Shown: in pieces, positions 21,840 to 29,573 of the stretch
How the letters are laid out: each line of letters starts with the position of its first letter
Position numbering within the stretch: position 1 is the first letter of the stretch
Assembly (NCBI RefSeq): GCF_051388935.1
Contig: NZ_JBPKBI010000013.1
Span: forward strand, 148,181-212,180
Source of the DNA: Yinghuangia sp035454725
GTDB taxonomy: Bacteria > Actinomycetota > Actinomycetes > Streptomycetales > Streptomycetaceae
Direction of reading: 5' to 3'
DNA length: 64,000 bases
Made by a program: the position numbers and the translations under genes
Notes under the pieces: generated by a model
Seen by the model: only the letters and a program-made list of their open reading frames with translations
Database searches by the model: none
What the model was told of the DNA's origin: nothing

Positions 21840-21892
21840 CGGCACGGAGGGCGCCCCGCCCGGTCGTTGCCGGGAGAACGCCCTCCGTGCCG
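21840..21892. terminator. Long branched hairpin between convergent genes
   Basis: A 14-bp perfect stem (CGGCACGGAGGGCG pairs with the segment at 21879-21892) encloses a smaller hairpin (CCCGG...CCGGG). It lies 32 nt after the phosphodiesterase gene and 16 nt from the end of the opposing microprotein gene. It has no T run, but it is strong and symmetrically placed for bidirectional termination. Confidence 0.75.
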
Positions 21893-21908
21893 CGTGGTGC
21901 ACCGTGGC

Positions 21909-21998
21909 TCAGACCGCCTGCCTGCGCTTCTTCAGCAGGACGGTGGTCAGGGCCGCGACGACGGCGACCGGCAGGACGATCTTGAACAGCTTGCCCAT
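21909..21998 (-). CDS. Membrane microprotein (29 aa)
   Basis: This short frame encodes 29 residues: MGKLFKIVLPVAVVAA, then LTTVLLKKRRQAV. It forms one hydrophobic helix (about residues 6-21) flanked by lysines at the N-terminus and a basic KKRR tail, as in a single-pass membrane peptide with a cytoplasmic C-terminus. A good ribosome-binding site, GAGGGGG, lies about 9 nt before the ATG, and a strong hairpin terminator follows. Third-position GC is high, as in real genes here. I do not recognise a named family. The coding call rests on the ribosome-binding site, composition and membrane topology. Confidence 0.6.
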   Translation of the reverse strand: MGKLFKIVLPVAVVAALTTVLLKKRRQAV

Positions 21999-22174
21999 GG
22001 TGGGGAACCCCCTCGACTGGTCGGTGCCGGACCGATCGTCACGCCCTGAGGCGACGCCGCCACTTCGGGTGACGTGGCGTCAACTTGCGGGCGCTGCCCG
22101 GCGGTTCCGACTCTAGGCGATGAGGTCCGCCGCCGTGCGCGGCCGATCCGCCGAAGCGCGGGGTGTGGGGAGCG

Positions 22175-22969
22175 TCACGGTGTGGCGGAGGTTTCGTCCT
22201 CTCCGGTGTTCTGCATGACCGAGAACATCGCGCCGTGGAGGTCCTTGAAGCTCGCGTACCGGCCGTACGGCGAATCACTCGGCTCGGCCGTGACCATGCC
22301 GCCCGCCTGTCGGACCTTCTCGGCCGCCGCGTCCGTGTCGTCGCTGGAGAACGTCACCGCCCAGTGCGCCGGCACCTCGTCGGGCCAGTTCGCGTCCAAG
22401 GTCATGATGCCGCCGGTGGGCCGCCCGTCGACAAGGAACGCGTGGTACTCGAACCCGTCCGAGCTCATGTCCTCGTAGGTGTAGCCGAATACGGCGGCGT
22501 AGAAGTCGCGCGCGGTCGTGCTGTCCCGGGTCATCAGCTCGTTCCATACCAGCCCGCCCGGCTCGTTGACCAGTTCGGCGCCGATGTGCGTGCCCGCCTG
22601 CCACAGGCCGACCACCGCTCCCGTCGGGTCGCGCAGAAGCGCCATCCGGCCCAGGTCCATGACGTCCATGACCGGAACCACGACTGTCGCACCGGCCTCC
22701 TGGGCCCTGGCGGCCGCGGCGTCCGCGTCGTCCACCGCCAGGTAGGTCGTCCAGGCGATGGGCATGTCCGGCTCGGGCAGCTTCATCATCCCGGCGACGC
22801 GCTTCCCGCGGATCGTGCAGTTGGTGTAGAACCCGAGCTCTTCCGGCCCGATCTCCCCCGACCAGCCCAGAACGCTGTGGTAAAAGTCCAGCGACGCGCG
22901 CAGGTCGGGTGACCCCATGTCGACCCAGCACGGCACCCCGTGTTTGTACGGGCTTGTCACCTCGGTCAT
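22175..22969 (-). CDS. VOC family protein with two glyoxalase-like domains
   Basis: This is a 264-aa soluble protein made of two vicinal-oxygen-chelate domains. The first starts PYKHGVPCWVDMGSPDLRAS and ends LLRDPTGAVVGLWQAG; the second starts GLVWNELMTRDSTTARDFY and ends FKDLHGAMFSVMQ. Streptomycetes carry many such proteins, related to hydroxylases, dioxygenases and antibiotic-binding proteins; the substrate cannot be predicted. ATG 22969 has GGAGG (complement of 22975-22979) five nt upstream. It is divergent from the sulfurtransferase gene across 135 nt, which must hold both promoters. Confidence 0.88.
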   Translation of the reverse strand: MTEVTSPYKHGVPCWVDMGSPDLRASLDFYHSVLGWSGEIGPEELGFYTNCTIRGKRVAGMMKLPEPDMPIAWTTYLAVDDADAAAARAQEAGATVVVPVMDVMDLGRMALLRDPTGAVVGLWQAGTHIGAELVNEPGGLVWNELMTRDSTTARDFYAAVFGYTYEDMSSDGFEYHAFLVDGRPTGGIMTLDANWPDEVPAHWAVTFSSDDTDAAAEKVRQAGGMVTAEPSDSPYGRYASFKDLHGAMFSVMQNTGEDETSATP

Positions 22970-23104
22970 CGCTGCCTCCAGCGCGGCGCTTTTCTGGATG
23001 TTTTCACCGTTTCGACACTATTTCGATCGTGGCATGCGGCCCCGGCAGTGTCGCGGGGAACCGAACGCCGCCGGATCGGCGCCGGGACACGGCAGGATGC
23101 ACAT

Positions 23105-23935
23105 GTGAACCCAGTCATCGACACCACAGAACTTGCCGCGGCGTTGCGCTCACCGAACCCGCCCGTAGTGCTCGACGTGCGCTGGAAGCTCGGCGGCCCG
23201 CCCGGCATCGACGCCTACCGCGAGGGCCACATCCCGGGCGCCTGCTTCTGCGACCTCGACCGCGAGCTCTCCGCCACTCCGGGAGCCGACGGCCGGCATC
23301 CACTGCCTGACCCGGACGCGTTCGCGGCGGCCATGCGCCGCGCGGGAGTGTCGACCGGCAGGCCTGTGGTGGCGTACGACGGCGCCGATGGCGTGGCGGC
23401 GGCACGCGCGTGGTGGCTGCTGCGCTACTTCGGCCACGCGGAGGTACGCGTGCTCGACGGCGGCTACCAGGCCTGGACGGCCGCCGGCATGCCGACGACG
23501 ACCGAGGAACCGACGCCGGACGCGGGCGACTTCGCCGCCAAGCCGGGTGGGATGCCCCTCCTCGACGCCGACGGGGCCGCCGCACTCGCGCGCGACGGTG
23601 TTCTGCTCGATGTCCGCACGGCCGAACGCTTCCGCGGCGACAGCGAACCCGTCGACCCGGTCGCCGGCCACATCCCCGGCGCGGTCAACGCACCCGAGAC
23701 CGACAACGCGCGAGCCGACGGGCGGCTGCGTGCGCCGGAAGAACTGCGTGCACGGTTCGCCGCCCTCGGGTTGACACCCGGCGCGGCGGTGGGCGCGTAC
23801 TGCGGCTCAGGGGTCACCGCGTCGCACACGGTGCTGGTGCTCGAACGGTCGGGCCTCCCGGGCGCCGCGTTGTACGCATCGTCCTGGAGCGGCTGGATCA
23901 CCGACCCGACGCGCCCGGTCGCGACCGGGGAGTAA
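23105..23935 (+). CDS. Thiosulfate/3-mercaptopyruvate sulfurtransferase (two rhodanese domains)
   Basis: This is a 276-aa tandem-rhodanese enzyme. The N-terminal non-catalytic rhodanese domain contains VVLDVRWKLGG and EGHIPGACFCDLDRE. The C-terminal domain has LLDVRTAERFRGD, GHIPGAVN and the active-site loop AYCGSGVTASH (catalytic Cys about 233). The enzyme transfers sulfane sulfur to cyanide or a thiol acceptor, and family members are SseA/thiosulfate sulfurtransferase-like. GTG 23105 is preceded by AGGA 7 nt upstream (or CAGGAT as a possible -10). The longer frame from 22940 would run through the divergent promoter region. Confidence 0.9.
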   Translation: MNPVIDTTELAAALRSPNPPVVLDVRWKLGGPPGIDAYREGHIPGACFCDLDRELSATPGADGRHPLPDPDAFAAAMRRAGVSTGRPVVAYDGADGVAAARAWWLLRYFGHAEVRVLDGGYQAWTAAGMPTTTEEPTPDAGDFAAKPGGMPLLDADGAAALARDGVLLDVRTAERFRGDSEPVDPVAGHIPGAVNAPETDNARADGRLRAPEELRARFAALGLTPGAAVGAYCGSGVTASHTVLVLERSGLPGAALYASSWSGWITDPTRPVATGE

Positions 23936-23980
23936 GCGGAGCCGCGCAGGGGCCGGGTGACCGGCTCGGCCCCGGGCGCC

Positions 23981-24151
23981 TCACGAGGCGGAGCCGCGGC
24001 GCGGGGGCCCGGCCGACGGGCCGTCGGGGGACGTCGCGGCGCGCATGAACTCCGCGAGCCACGGGTCGATCGCGCCGAACAAGAGCCGGACTTCGGTGAG
24101 CAGGGCGCGCTCGTCTTGGTGAGCGACCCGATCCGACGTTCCCACTCCCAT
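23981..24151 (-). CDS. Small hypothetical protein (56 aa)
   Basis: This is a 56-residue frame, MGVGTSDRVAHQDERALLTE then VRLLFGAIDPWLAEFMRAAT, with a proline/arginine-rich tail. The middle forms one amphipathic helix. ATG 24151 is preceded by GGGAGA about 10 nt upstream; an in-frame GTG two codons later is an alternative. High third-position GC supports coding. It lies downstream of sepH on the same strand, 295 nt away, with AT-richer DNA between them, so it probably has its own promoter. No family is recognised. Confidence 0.5.
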   Translation of the reverse strand: MGVGTSDRVAHQDERALLTEVRLLFGAIDPWLAEFMRAATSPDGPSAGPPRRGSAS

Positions 24152-24446
24152 TACGCACCGTCTCCCGGAAGGTACCGCGGAGTAATTCCGACTCGGCCTA
24201 GCGGACACAGTAGGGCCCCCGAGGGCGAATGAGGAAGTGATCAGCAGGGTCTGACCAAGATCGGCGAGGTCACTCGCCTGCCGGGAAGCGTCCCGACGTG
24301 CCCACGGGACGGCCCGGCCATCGCAGGCCCCGCTGCTCGCACTGCGCCCGCTTGATCCGCTCATCGGTGATTCTGCCGCCCGGATGCTGCGGCGATGTTT
24401 CCGCGCGGTGACCGGGTCCGCGGGTGACGGGGCCGGCGGGCGTCTG

Positions 24447-25454
24447 TCAGTCGCGCTTCTTGCGGCGGCTGCCGAAGACGATCTCGTCCCAACTGGGAAC
24501 CGTTGCGCGTCGGCCGGGACGCACGCCGTCGGCCTCGGCCTGGCGGTCGGTCGCCCCGATGAGCCGGTCCCGGTGCGGTGCGACGACACGCGGCACCAAT
24601 ACGTTCTCGTACGCGGACCCGGCCGACGAGGCGGCGGCACCCGCGGCGGCCGCGGCGGCCGGCTCCTCGGGCTCCTCTTCGTCCGGCACCGGCGCGGGCA
24701 CCGGGCGGCTGCGCTCGCCGCCGATCGCCGGGACGTCGATGCGCATCGGCTCGCGCTGCGGCGGGCTCGACTCGCCGCGCAGCCCGGGAACCGCGTCCAG
24801 CAGGCTGGTGATCGCGTCGTCGCTGGTGTTGCGCGGCAGCGACGCGAGACGCGGGCGGAACGGGAACGGGGCCTCGGCGCCCGTCGCCTGCTCGCCGACG
24901 AGCGACCGGGCTTCGTCGTCGTTGGTGGTCACCAGGCGCCTGGGCGGGTCGAAACTCCAGCTCGCCGAGTGCATTTCGCCTTCGGCGCGGTAGAGGAGCA
25001 GAATCTCCCAACTGCCGTCGTCGCGGCGCCAGGAGTCCCACTGGATGGACTCGGAGTCCGCGCCGCGCAAGTGCAGGCGCTCGGCGACGATCTCGCCGAG
25101 CAGCGGACCCGTCGTCTCGCCCTGCCGGCGAATAGGGGTCTTGCGGGCGCGCTCGGCCATGAACGCGCGCTCGGCGAGGACGGGACCCTCGAACCGGCGC
25201 ACGCGGTCGACCGGAATCCCGGCGAGCTGGGCGACCTCTTCCGCGGTGGCCCCTGCCCTTATACGCGCCTGGATGTCGCGGGGGCGCAGTTGGCTCTCGA
25301 CCTCGATCTCGATCTGGCCGAGGCGCGCGCGATCACCGCGCACGGCGGCGCGCAGCCGCTCGTCGATGGCAAGGTTGAACTCGGTACCGTCGGCAGCCTT
25401 CAGCACCAGCCGTGTGCCGTCGTTGCTGACGGCCACGACACGCAGTTCGGGCAT
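24447..25454 (-). CDS. sepH: Septation protein SepH (DUF3071)
   Basis: SepH is an actinobacterial cell-division protein that stimulates FtsZ assembly at the septum. The 335-aa product begins MPELRVVAVSNDGTRLVL. Its N-terminal DUF3071 domain includes a helix-turn-helix (RIRAGATAEEVAQLAGIPVD then RVRRFEGPVLAERA, about 68-100). A conserved middle (WDSWRRDDGSWEILLLY) is followed by an alanine/proline-rich, low-complexity linker and a short conserved C-terminal patch (RRATVPSWDEIVFGSRRKKRD-type end). ATG 25454 has GGGAGG 5 nt upstream. The length matches known SepH proteins. It is divergent from hemH across about 700 nt. Confidence 0.92.
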   Translation of the reverse strand: MPELRVVAVSNDGTRLVLKAADGTEFNLAIDERLRAAVRGDRARLGQIEIEVESQLRPRDIQARIRAGATAEEVAQLAGIPVDRVRRFEGPVLAERAFMAERARKTPIRRQGETTGPLLGEIVAERLHLRGADSESIQWDSWRRDDGSWEILLLYRAEGEMHSASWSFDPPRRLVTTNDDEARSLVGEQATGAEAPFPFRPRLASLPRNTSDDAITSLLDAVPGLRGESSPPQREPMRIDVPAIGGERSRPVPAPVPDEEEPEEPAAAAAAGAAASSAGSAYENVLVPRVVAPHRDRLIGATDRQAEADGVRPGRRATVPSWDEIVFGSRRKKRD

Positions 25455-26162
25455 GGGGACCTCCCGGGTGGTGCCTGCCGACGTCACCTGCGTCGTTGCT
25501 CCCGTTACGAGTGTGACTTGCCCAGTGCCGGCGTGCCACAACCTGACCGATGTGTCCCGGCGTGTCGGATTGTCGTATCTCCTGCGCCGGTATGTCGTGG
25601 GCTTTTTGAGTGACGGTTCCTGAGGAATCAGCCGCTCCGACCACGTGCGATCGGTCGCTTCCCCCCTCCACCCATCTCGGTCTTTCCGGAACCTCGCTGA
25701 ACAGTACTCCATTCGAGGCCGGGGCTGGGTCGCACCGCGCCGTAACGGCGCGTCCACATCCGGGCGAAACAATTCGGCCCGCGTTCGGCGCCCGGTGAGG
25801 TTCCTCACAAGATCACCAGGGGGAACAGCCTTGGCGGCGTTGGTTGTCCGTGCGAGCGGGCGGCGTGAAGCGGAGCCCGACATCAGCCGATCGAGTGCAA
25901 AGAACGTGTTCCAGAAGGTCGCCGGCGGTGGGCCGGGCCGGCGGTCGTCGGGCCGTGAGGCTCCGGAAGTGGTCGTCGTCGAACCGGTGTTCGGAACGCA
26001 GAGAGCCGACGGAATACGAACTCCGCCATTTTCCTGTGCAGTTCGCGGATGCGATCGAGTATTGAGCTGAACTCGTACACGTCCTCCGGCAGGGCATCCG
26101 CTGAGGACAGTGTCGGTGCGACCCGTCCGCTGCCGGGTGCGGGAAATGCGAGGATCGGCGGC
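25455..26162. other. 708-nt divergent intergenic region between sepH and ferrochelatase
   Basis: This region must contain the promoters for sepH (minus) and the ferrochelatase gene (plus). It is AT-richer than the genes, and the frames in it (for example 25813-26097 minus, 25645-26070 plus) have neither ribosome-binding sites nor protein-like composition. I recognise no RNA gene, repeat or known operator. Confidence 0.5.
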
Positions 26163-27290
26163 ATGCACGACGTTGCGCCCCACCGCGAAGCCGCCCCCTT
26201 CGACGCCCTTCTGCTGCTCTCCTTCGGCGGGCCCGAGGGACCCGACGAGGTCATCCCCTTCCTGGAGAACGTCACGCGCGGGCGCGGTGTGCCGCCCGAA
26301 CGCCTGCCGGAAGTGGGCGCGCACTACGCGCTGTTCGGCGGCGTCAGTCCGATCAACGAGCAGAACCGCGCGCTGGTGACCGCGATCGAGCGGGTGTTCG
26401 CCGAGAAGGGGCCGCGATTGCCGGTGTACTGGGGCAACCGCAACTGGCGGCCCTATCTGACCGACACGTTGCGGCGCATGGCGGACGACGGCGTACGCCG
26501 TGCGGCGGTGTTGGTGACGAGTGCGTACGCGTCGTACTCCGGCTGCGGGCAGTACCACGAAAACTTGCTGGCGGCGCGGGCCGCGGTCGGCGAGGGAGCG
26601 CCCGAACTCGACAAGCTGCGGCACTACTTCAACCACCCCGGCTTCGTCGAGCCGCTTGTGGACCACGTGGTGTCCGCGCTGGAGCAACTGCCCGCGCAGG
26701 CGCGCATGGGCGCCCGGCTCGTGATGACCACGCATTCGATCCCGATGTCGTCCGCGGAGACCGCCGGGCCGGAAGGGAACGCGTACCTGCGTCAGCACGC
26801 CGAGACCGCGCGGTTGGTCGCGCGGGGCGTCGGCCGTGCGCTGGGTCGTCCGCACGTCCCGTGGGATCTGGTGTTCCAGAGCCGCAGTGGCCCCCCGCAC
26901 GTGCCGTGGCTGGAACCCGATGTCAACGACCACCTCGAAGCACTGCACCGCGACGGGGTTCCGGGCGCGGTGCTGGTGCCGATCGGGTTTCTGTCGGACC
27001 ACATGGAGGTCGTGTACGACCTCGACGTCGAGGCCGCCGCGACCGCCGAGCGGCTCGGCCTGCCGCTCGCGCGGGCGGCGACGACGGGCAGCGACCCGCG
27101 GTTCGCCGCCGCCGTACGCGATCTGGTGGTCGAGCGGGCGGCGACACTGCGCGGCGAGGCACCGCAACGGTGTGCGCTGGGCACGCTCGGGCCGAGTCAC
27201 GACGTGTGTCCGCGCGGATGCTGCCCCGATCCGCGCGGCAAGGGACCCGGCCTGCGGGGGGCGGCCCTGCACGGAAATCCGCTCGGCTAG
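26163..27290 (+). CDS. hemH: Ferrochelatase (coproporphyrin-type, actinobacterial)
   Basis: This enzyme inserts ferrous iron into the porphyrin in haem synthesis; in actinobacteria the substrate is coproporphyrin III. The 375-aa protein has FDALLLLSFGGPEGPDEVIPF at the N-terminus, the catalytic histidine in MTTHSIPMSS (about 193) and the acidic partner in SDHMEVVYDLDVEA (about 283). A C-terminal cysteine cluster (Cys about 338, then CPRGCC at about 350-355) fits the [2Fe-2S] site of actinobacterial ferrochelatases. ATG 26163 follows GAGGAT by 7-8 nt, which could be a Shine-Dalgarno (GAGGA) or a -10. The inositol-phosphatase-family gene follows 54 nt later on the same strand. Confidence 0.93.
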   Translation: MHDVAPHREAAPFDALLLLSFGGPEGPDEVIPFLENVTRGRGVPPERLPEVGAHYALFGGVSPINEQNRALVTAIERVFAEKGPRLPVYWGNRNWRPYLTDTLRRMADDGVRRAAVLVTSAYASYSGCGQYHENLLAARAAVGEGAPELDKLRHYFNHPGFVEPLVDHVVSALEQLPAQARMGARLVMTTHSIPMSSAETAGPEGNAYLRQHAETARLVARGVGRALGRPHVPWDLVFQSRSGPPHVPWLEPDVNDHLEALHRDGVPGAVLVPIGFLSDHMEVVYDLDVEAAATAERLGLPLARAATTGSDPRFAAAVRDLVVERAATLRGEAPQRCALGTLGPSHDVCPRGCCPDPRGKGPGLRGAALHGNPLG

Positions 27291-27344
27291 CACCGCCTAT
27301 GGGTTCCCGCGCGGTGGTCGGGGGCGGCCTGCCAGGATGGATCC

Positions 27345-28145
27345 GTGACCACCGCAATTGACGGCGACACCGCCGACCTGCTGGAACTCGCGCTTGATGC
27401 GGCGCGGCTCGCGGGCGGGATGTTGCTCGCGGACCGGCCCGCGGACCTCGGTGTCGCGGCCACCAAGAGCAGCCCGACCGATGTCGTGACCGAGATGGAC
27501 ACGGCCGCCGAAAAGCTCATCGTCGAATTTCTGCGTGCCAGACGGCCGCGTGACGGTTTCCTCGGCGAGGAGGGCGGAGGCGAGCACGGCGAGAGCGGCA
27601 TCAGGTGGGTGATCGACCCGATCGACGGCACGGTCAACTATCTGTACGACCTGCCGGCGTGGTGTGTGTCCATCGCCGCCGAGGATGCCGAGGGGGCGGT
27701 TGTCGGCGTCGTCGAGGTGCCGACCCTGCGCGAGACGTTTCACGGGGTGCGGGGCGCGGGTGCCTTCCGCAACGGTGTTCCGGTCCGTGCCAACGCCGCC
27801 GTGCCGATGACCGGTGCGCTGGTCGCCACCGGTTTCGGGTACACGGTCGAGCGCCGTCGGCGGCAGGCCGGCGTCGTGCAGCGGATGCTGCCGGAGGTGC
27901 GGGACATCCGCCGCTACGGGTCGGCGGCCATGGACCTGTGCGCGGTGGCCTGCGGGCGGGTGGACGCCTACTACGAGCGCGGGCTCAACCCGTGGGACGT
28001 CGCGGCCGGTGCGCTCATCGCGCGCGAGGCCGGCGCGCGGGTGGAGGAGATCCGCGCCGAAGCCGACGGGTCGAATCTGACCGTGGCTGCGGCGCCGGAG
28101 CTGTACGCGCAGTTGGAAGCGGCCCTGGCCGCGCTGGACGCCTGA
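27345..28145 (+). CDS. Inositol monophosphatase family protein
   Basis: This is a 266-aa metal-dependent sugar/inositol phosphatase. The Mg2+-binding motifs are all present: TDVVTEMDTAAEK, GEEGG (Glu about 70), WVIDPIDGTVNY (about 87-98) and the C-terminal NPWDVAAGALIAREAGA. The substrate may be inositol phosphate, histidinol phosphate or a related sugar phosphate; sequence alone does not decide. GTG 27345 is preceded by AGGATGG a few nt upstream. It probably shares a transcript with hemH and ends at an imperfect hairpin at 28206. Confidence 0.9.
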   Translation: MTTAIDGDTADLLELALDAARLAGGMLLADRPADLGVAATKSSPTDVVTEMDTAAEKLIVEFLRARRPRDGFLGEEGGGEHGESGIRWVIDPIDGTVNYLYDLPAWCVSIAAEDAEGAVVGVVEVPTLRETFHGVRGAGAFRNGVPVRANAAVPMTGALVATGFGYTVERRRRQAGVVQRMLPEVRDIRRYGSAAMDLCAVACGRVDAYYERGLNPWDVAAGALIAREAGARVEEIRAEADGSNLTVAAAPELYAQLEAALAALDA

Positions 28146-28205
28146 TCGACGGCGGCCGGGCACGTCGGCAGTTCGGCACGGCGGCCGTGGCCCCGGAAAC
28201 GACAA

Positions 28206-28239
28206 CCCCCGACCGACGCTGTTCGCGTTCGGCCGGGGG
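28206..28239 (+). terminator. Hairpin after inositol-phosphatase-family gene
   Basis: CCCCCGACCGA pairs with TCGGCCGGGGG around an 11-12 nt loop, with one A-C mismatch. It lies 60 nt after the stop codon, has no T tract, and lies between convergent genes. Confidence 0.5.
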
Positions 28240-28307
28240 AGGCGTCGCCGGGTGGCTCCGTCTTGTGTGTCCGGGGTGGCTGCCGCTTTCTCGGTCTTGT
28301 CGCGGCA

Positions 28308-28484
28308 TCAAGCGGCGGTCTCGGGCAGTACCTGTACGCCGTGGTCCGAGGCCATGCGTACGAGGTCCTGAAGCTCTTCGTGCTGTACTTCGGCCAAGAA
28401 GTCGTCGCCGCTGTCGACGGCCTGCTTGAGGGCCTGCTCGGTCTCGCGTATCCGACGCGTCAAATCAGCGGTGAAGTAGTCCAT
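28308..28484 (-). CDS. Small conserved-type hypothetical protein (58 aa)
   Basis: This 58-residue frame begins MDYFTADLTRRIRETEQALK and continues QAVDSGDDFLAEVQHEELQD, ending LPETAA. It is acidic, strongly helical, and has the composition and codon bias of a real gene. I recall similar short proteins upstream of two-component genes in streptomycetes but cannot name a family. The Shine-Dalgarno sequence is weak (GGGG about 8 nt upstream). It is divergent from the cutR-like gene and converges on the inositol-phosphatase-family gene. Confidence 0.65.
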   Translation of the reverse strand: MDYFTADLTRRIRETEQALKQAVDSGDDFLAEVQHEELQDLVRMASDHGVQVLPETAA

Positions 28485-28847
28485 GTTGGGGGCCCCAAGT
28501 GACTCGAATGGTCGGTGGCTCCCCGGGTCCTACCCTTGGGTTCGCGCCACGAAAACCAAGTTGCCACCTGTCAGTGTGACGTGCGTCGCACTGATGGGGG
28601 GCGGTATGGGAGTTCTTGCCCTGACAGGAAGCATTCGCGGCCGGATGCCCTTACCGACGCTTTACCGTAGCGCGAGGCAAGATGGAGTCACCGTCGGCGC
28701 CGTCCCTTCGAGGCAGGGCGGACAGTCAGGCCGCGGGCGGCGGCCGACGGTCCAAATTTGTTTTCGGTTTCGTCGAGTCTTCGCCGGTTTTGATTTCCCC
28801 GGCGGTCATTCGTTCTTCATTTGATCTCATCCGAAAGGACGCTCAGG
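28485..28847 (+). other. Upstream region of the cutR-like gene
   Basis: This 363-nt region divergently serves the 58-aa gene and cutR. It is AT-richer than its neighbours. It contains a direct repeat (TTACCGACGC at 28651 and TTACCGTAGC at 28662) spaced by one helical turn, and the cutR ribosome-binding site GAAAGGA (28833-28839). No gene is seen. Confidence 0.5.
28651..28671 (+). promoter_or_regulatory. Direct repeat, candidate response-regulator site
   Basis: TTACCGACGC (28651-28660) and TTACCGTAGC (28662-28671) match at 8 of 10 positions and are spaced 11 bp centre to centre, the geometry used by OmpR-family dimers. The site lies about 180 nt before cutR. Assignment to CutR itself is inference. 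Confidence 0.3.
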
Positions 28848-29513
28848 GTGCGGGTTCTCGTCGTCGAGGACGAACAGTTGCTGGCCGATGCGGTGGCGAC
28901 GGGTCTGCGGCGCGAGGCCATGGCCGTCGACGTCGTGTACGACGGTGAGGCCGCGCTCGAACGCGTGGCCGTCAACGACTACGACGTCGTCGTCCTCGAC
29001 CGCGACCTGCCGCTCGTGCACGGCGACGACGTGTGCCGCGCGGTGATCGACACCGGGCTGCCCACGCGCATCTTGATGCTGACCGCGTCCGGTGACGTGA
29101 GCGACCGCGTCGAGGGGCTGGAGCTGGGCGCCGACGACTACCTCCCCAAGCCCTTCGCCTTCAGCGAACTCACAGCCCGTGTCAGGGCGTTGGGTCGACG
29201 GGCGGTCACCGCACTGCCGCCGGTCCTGGAACGCGCCGGGATCCGGCTCGACCCCAACCGGCGCGAGGTGGTCCGCGACGGTACGACCGTCCACCTGTCG
29301 CCGAAGGAGTTCGCGGTCCTCGAAGTGCTCATGCGCGCCGACGGATCCGTGGTCTCCGCAGAGCAGATGCTCGAAAAGGCGTGGGACGAGAACACCGACC
29401 CGTTCACCAACGTCGTGCGCGTCACCGTGATGACGCTGCGGCGCAAGCTGGGCGAGCCCGCCGTGATCATGACCGTGCCCGGCGCCGGGTACCGCATCGG
29501 CGATCAGGCGTGA
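28848..29513 (+). CDS. cutR: OmpR-family response regulator, CutR-like
   Basis: This is a 221-aa two-component response regulator. The receiver domain has VRVLVVEDEQLLADAV, the phospho-acceptor Asp in VVVLDRDLPLVHGDD (about 53) and the switch Lys in DDYLPKPFAFSEL. The winged-helix C-terminus contains HLSPKEFAVLEVLMRADG and NVVRVTVMTLRRKLGE. The sequence closely follows CutR of Streptomyces, a regulator linked to repression of antibiotic production and to envelope/secretion quality. GTG 28848 has GAAAGGA 8 nt upstream; the frame from 28821 adds nine residues without a ribosome-binding site. The sensor kinase gene follows 60 nt later. Confidence 0.9.
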   Translation: MRVLVVEDEQLLADAVATGLRREAMAVDVVYDGEAALERVAVNDYDVVVLDRDLPLVHGDDVCRAVIDTGLPTRILMLTASGDVSDRVEGLELGADDYLPKPFAFSELTARVRALGRRAVTALPPVLERAGIRLDPNRREVVRDGTTVHLSPKEFAVLEVLMRADGSVVSAEQMLEKAWDENTDPFTNVVRVTVMTLRRKLGEPAVIMTVPGAGYRIGDQA

Positions 29514-29573
29514 CCGGGCGCTTGCTCGAAAAACGAGAAATTCGCGATCTTCGGGTCCGCCGAGGTTTCTGGT

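Noticed and set aside
24447..27293. 948-codon minus-strand frame extending sepH upstream
   Set aside because: sepH clearly starts at 25454 with a good ribosome-binding site; the rest is intergenic or antisense to hemH.
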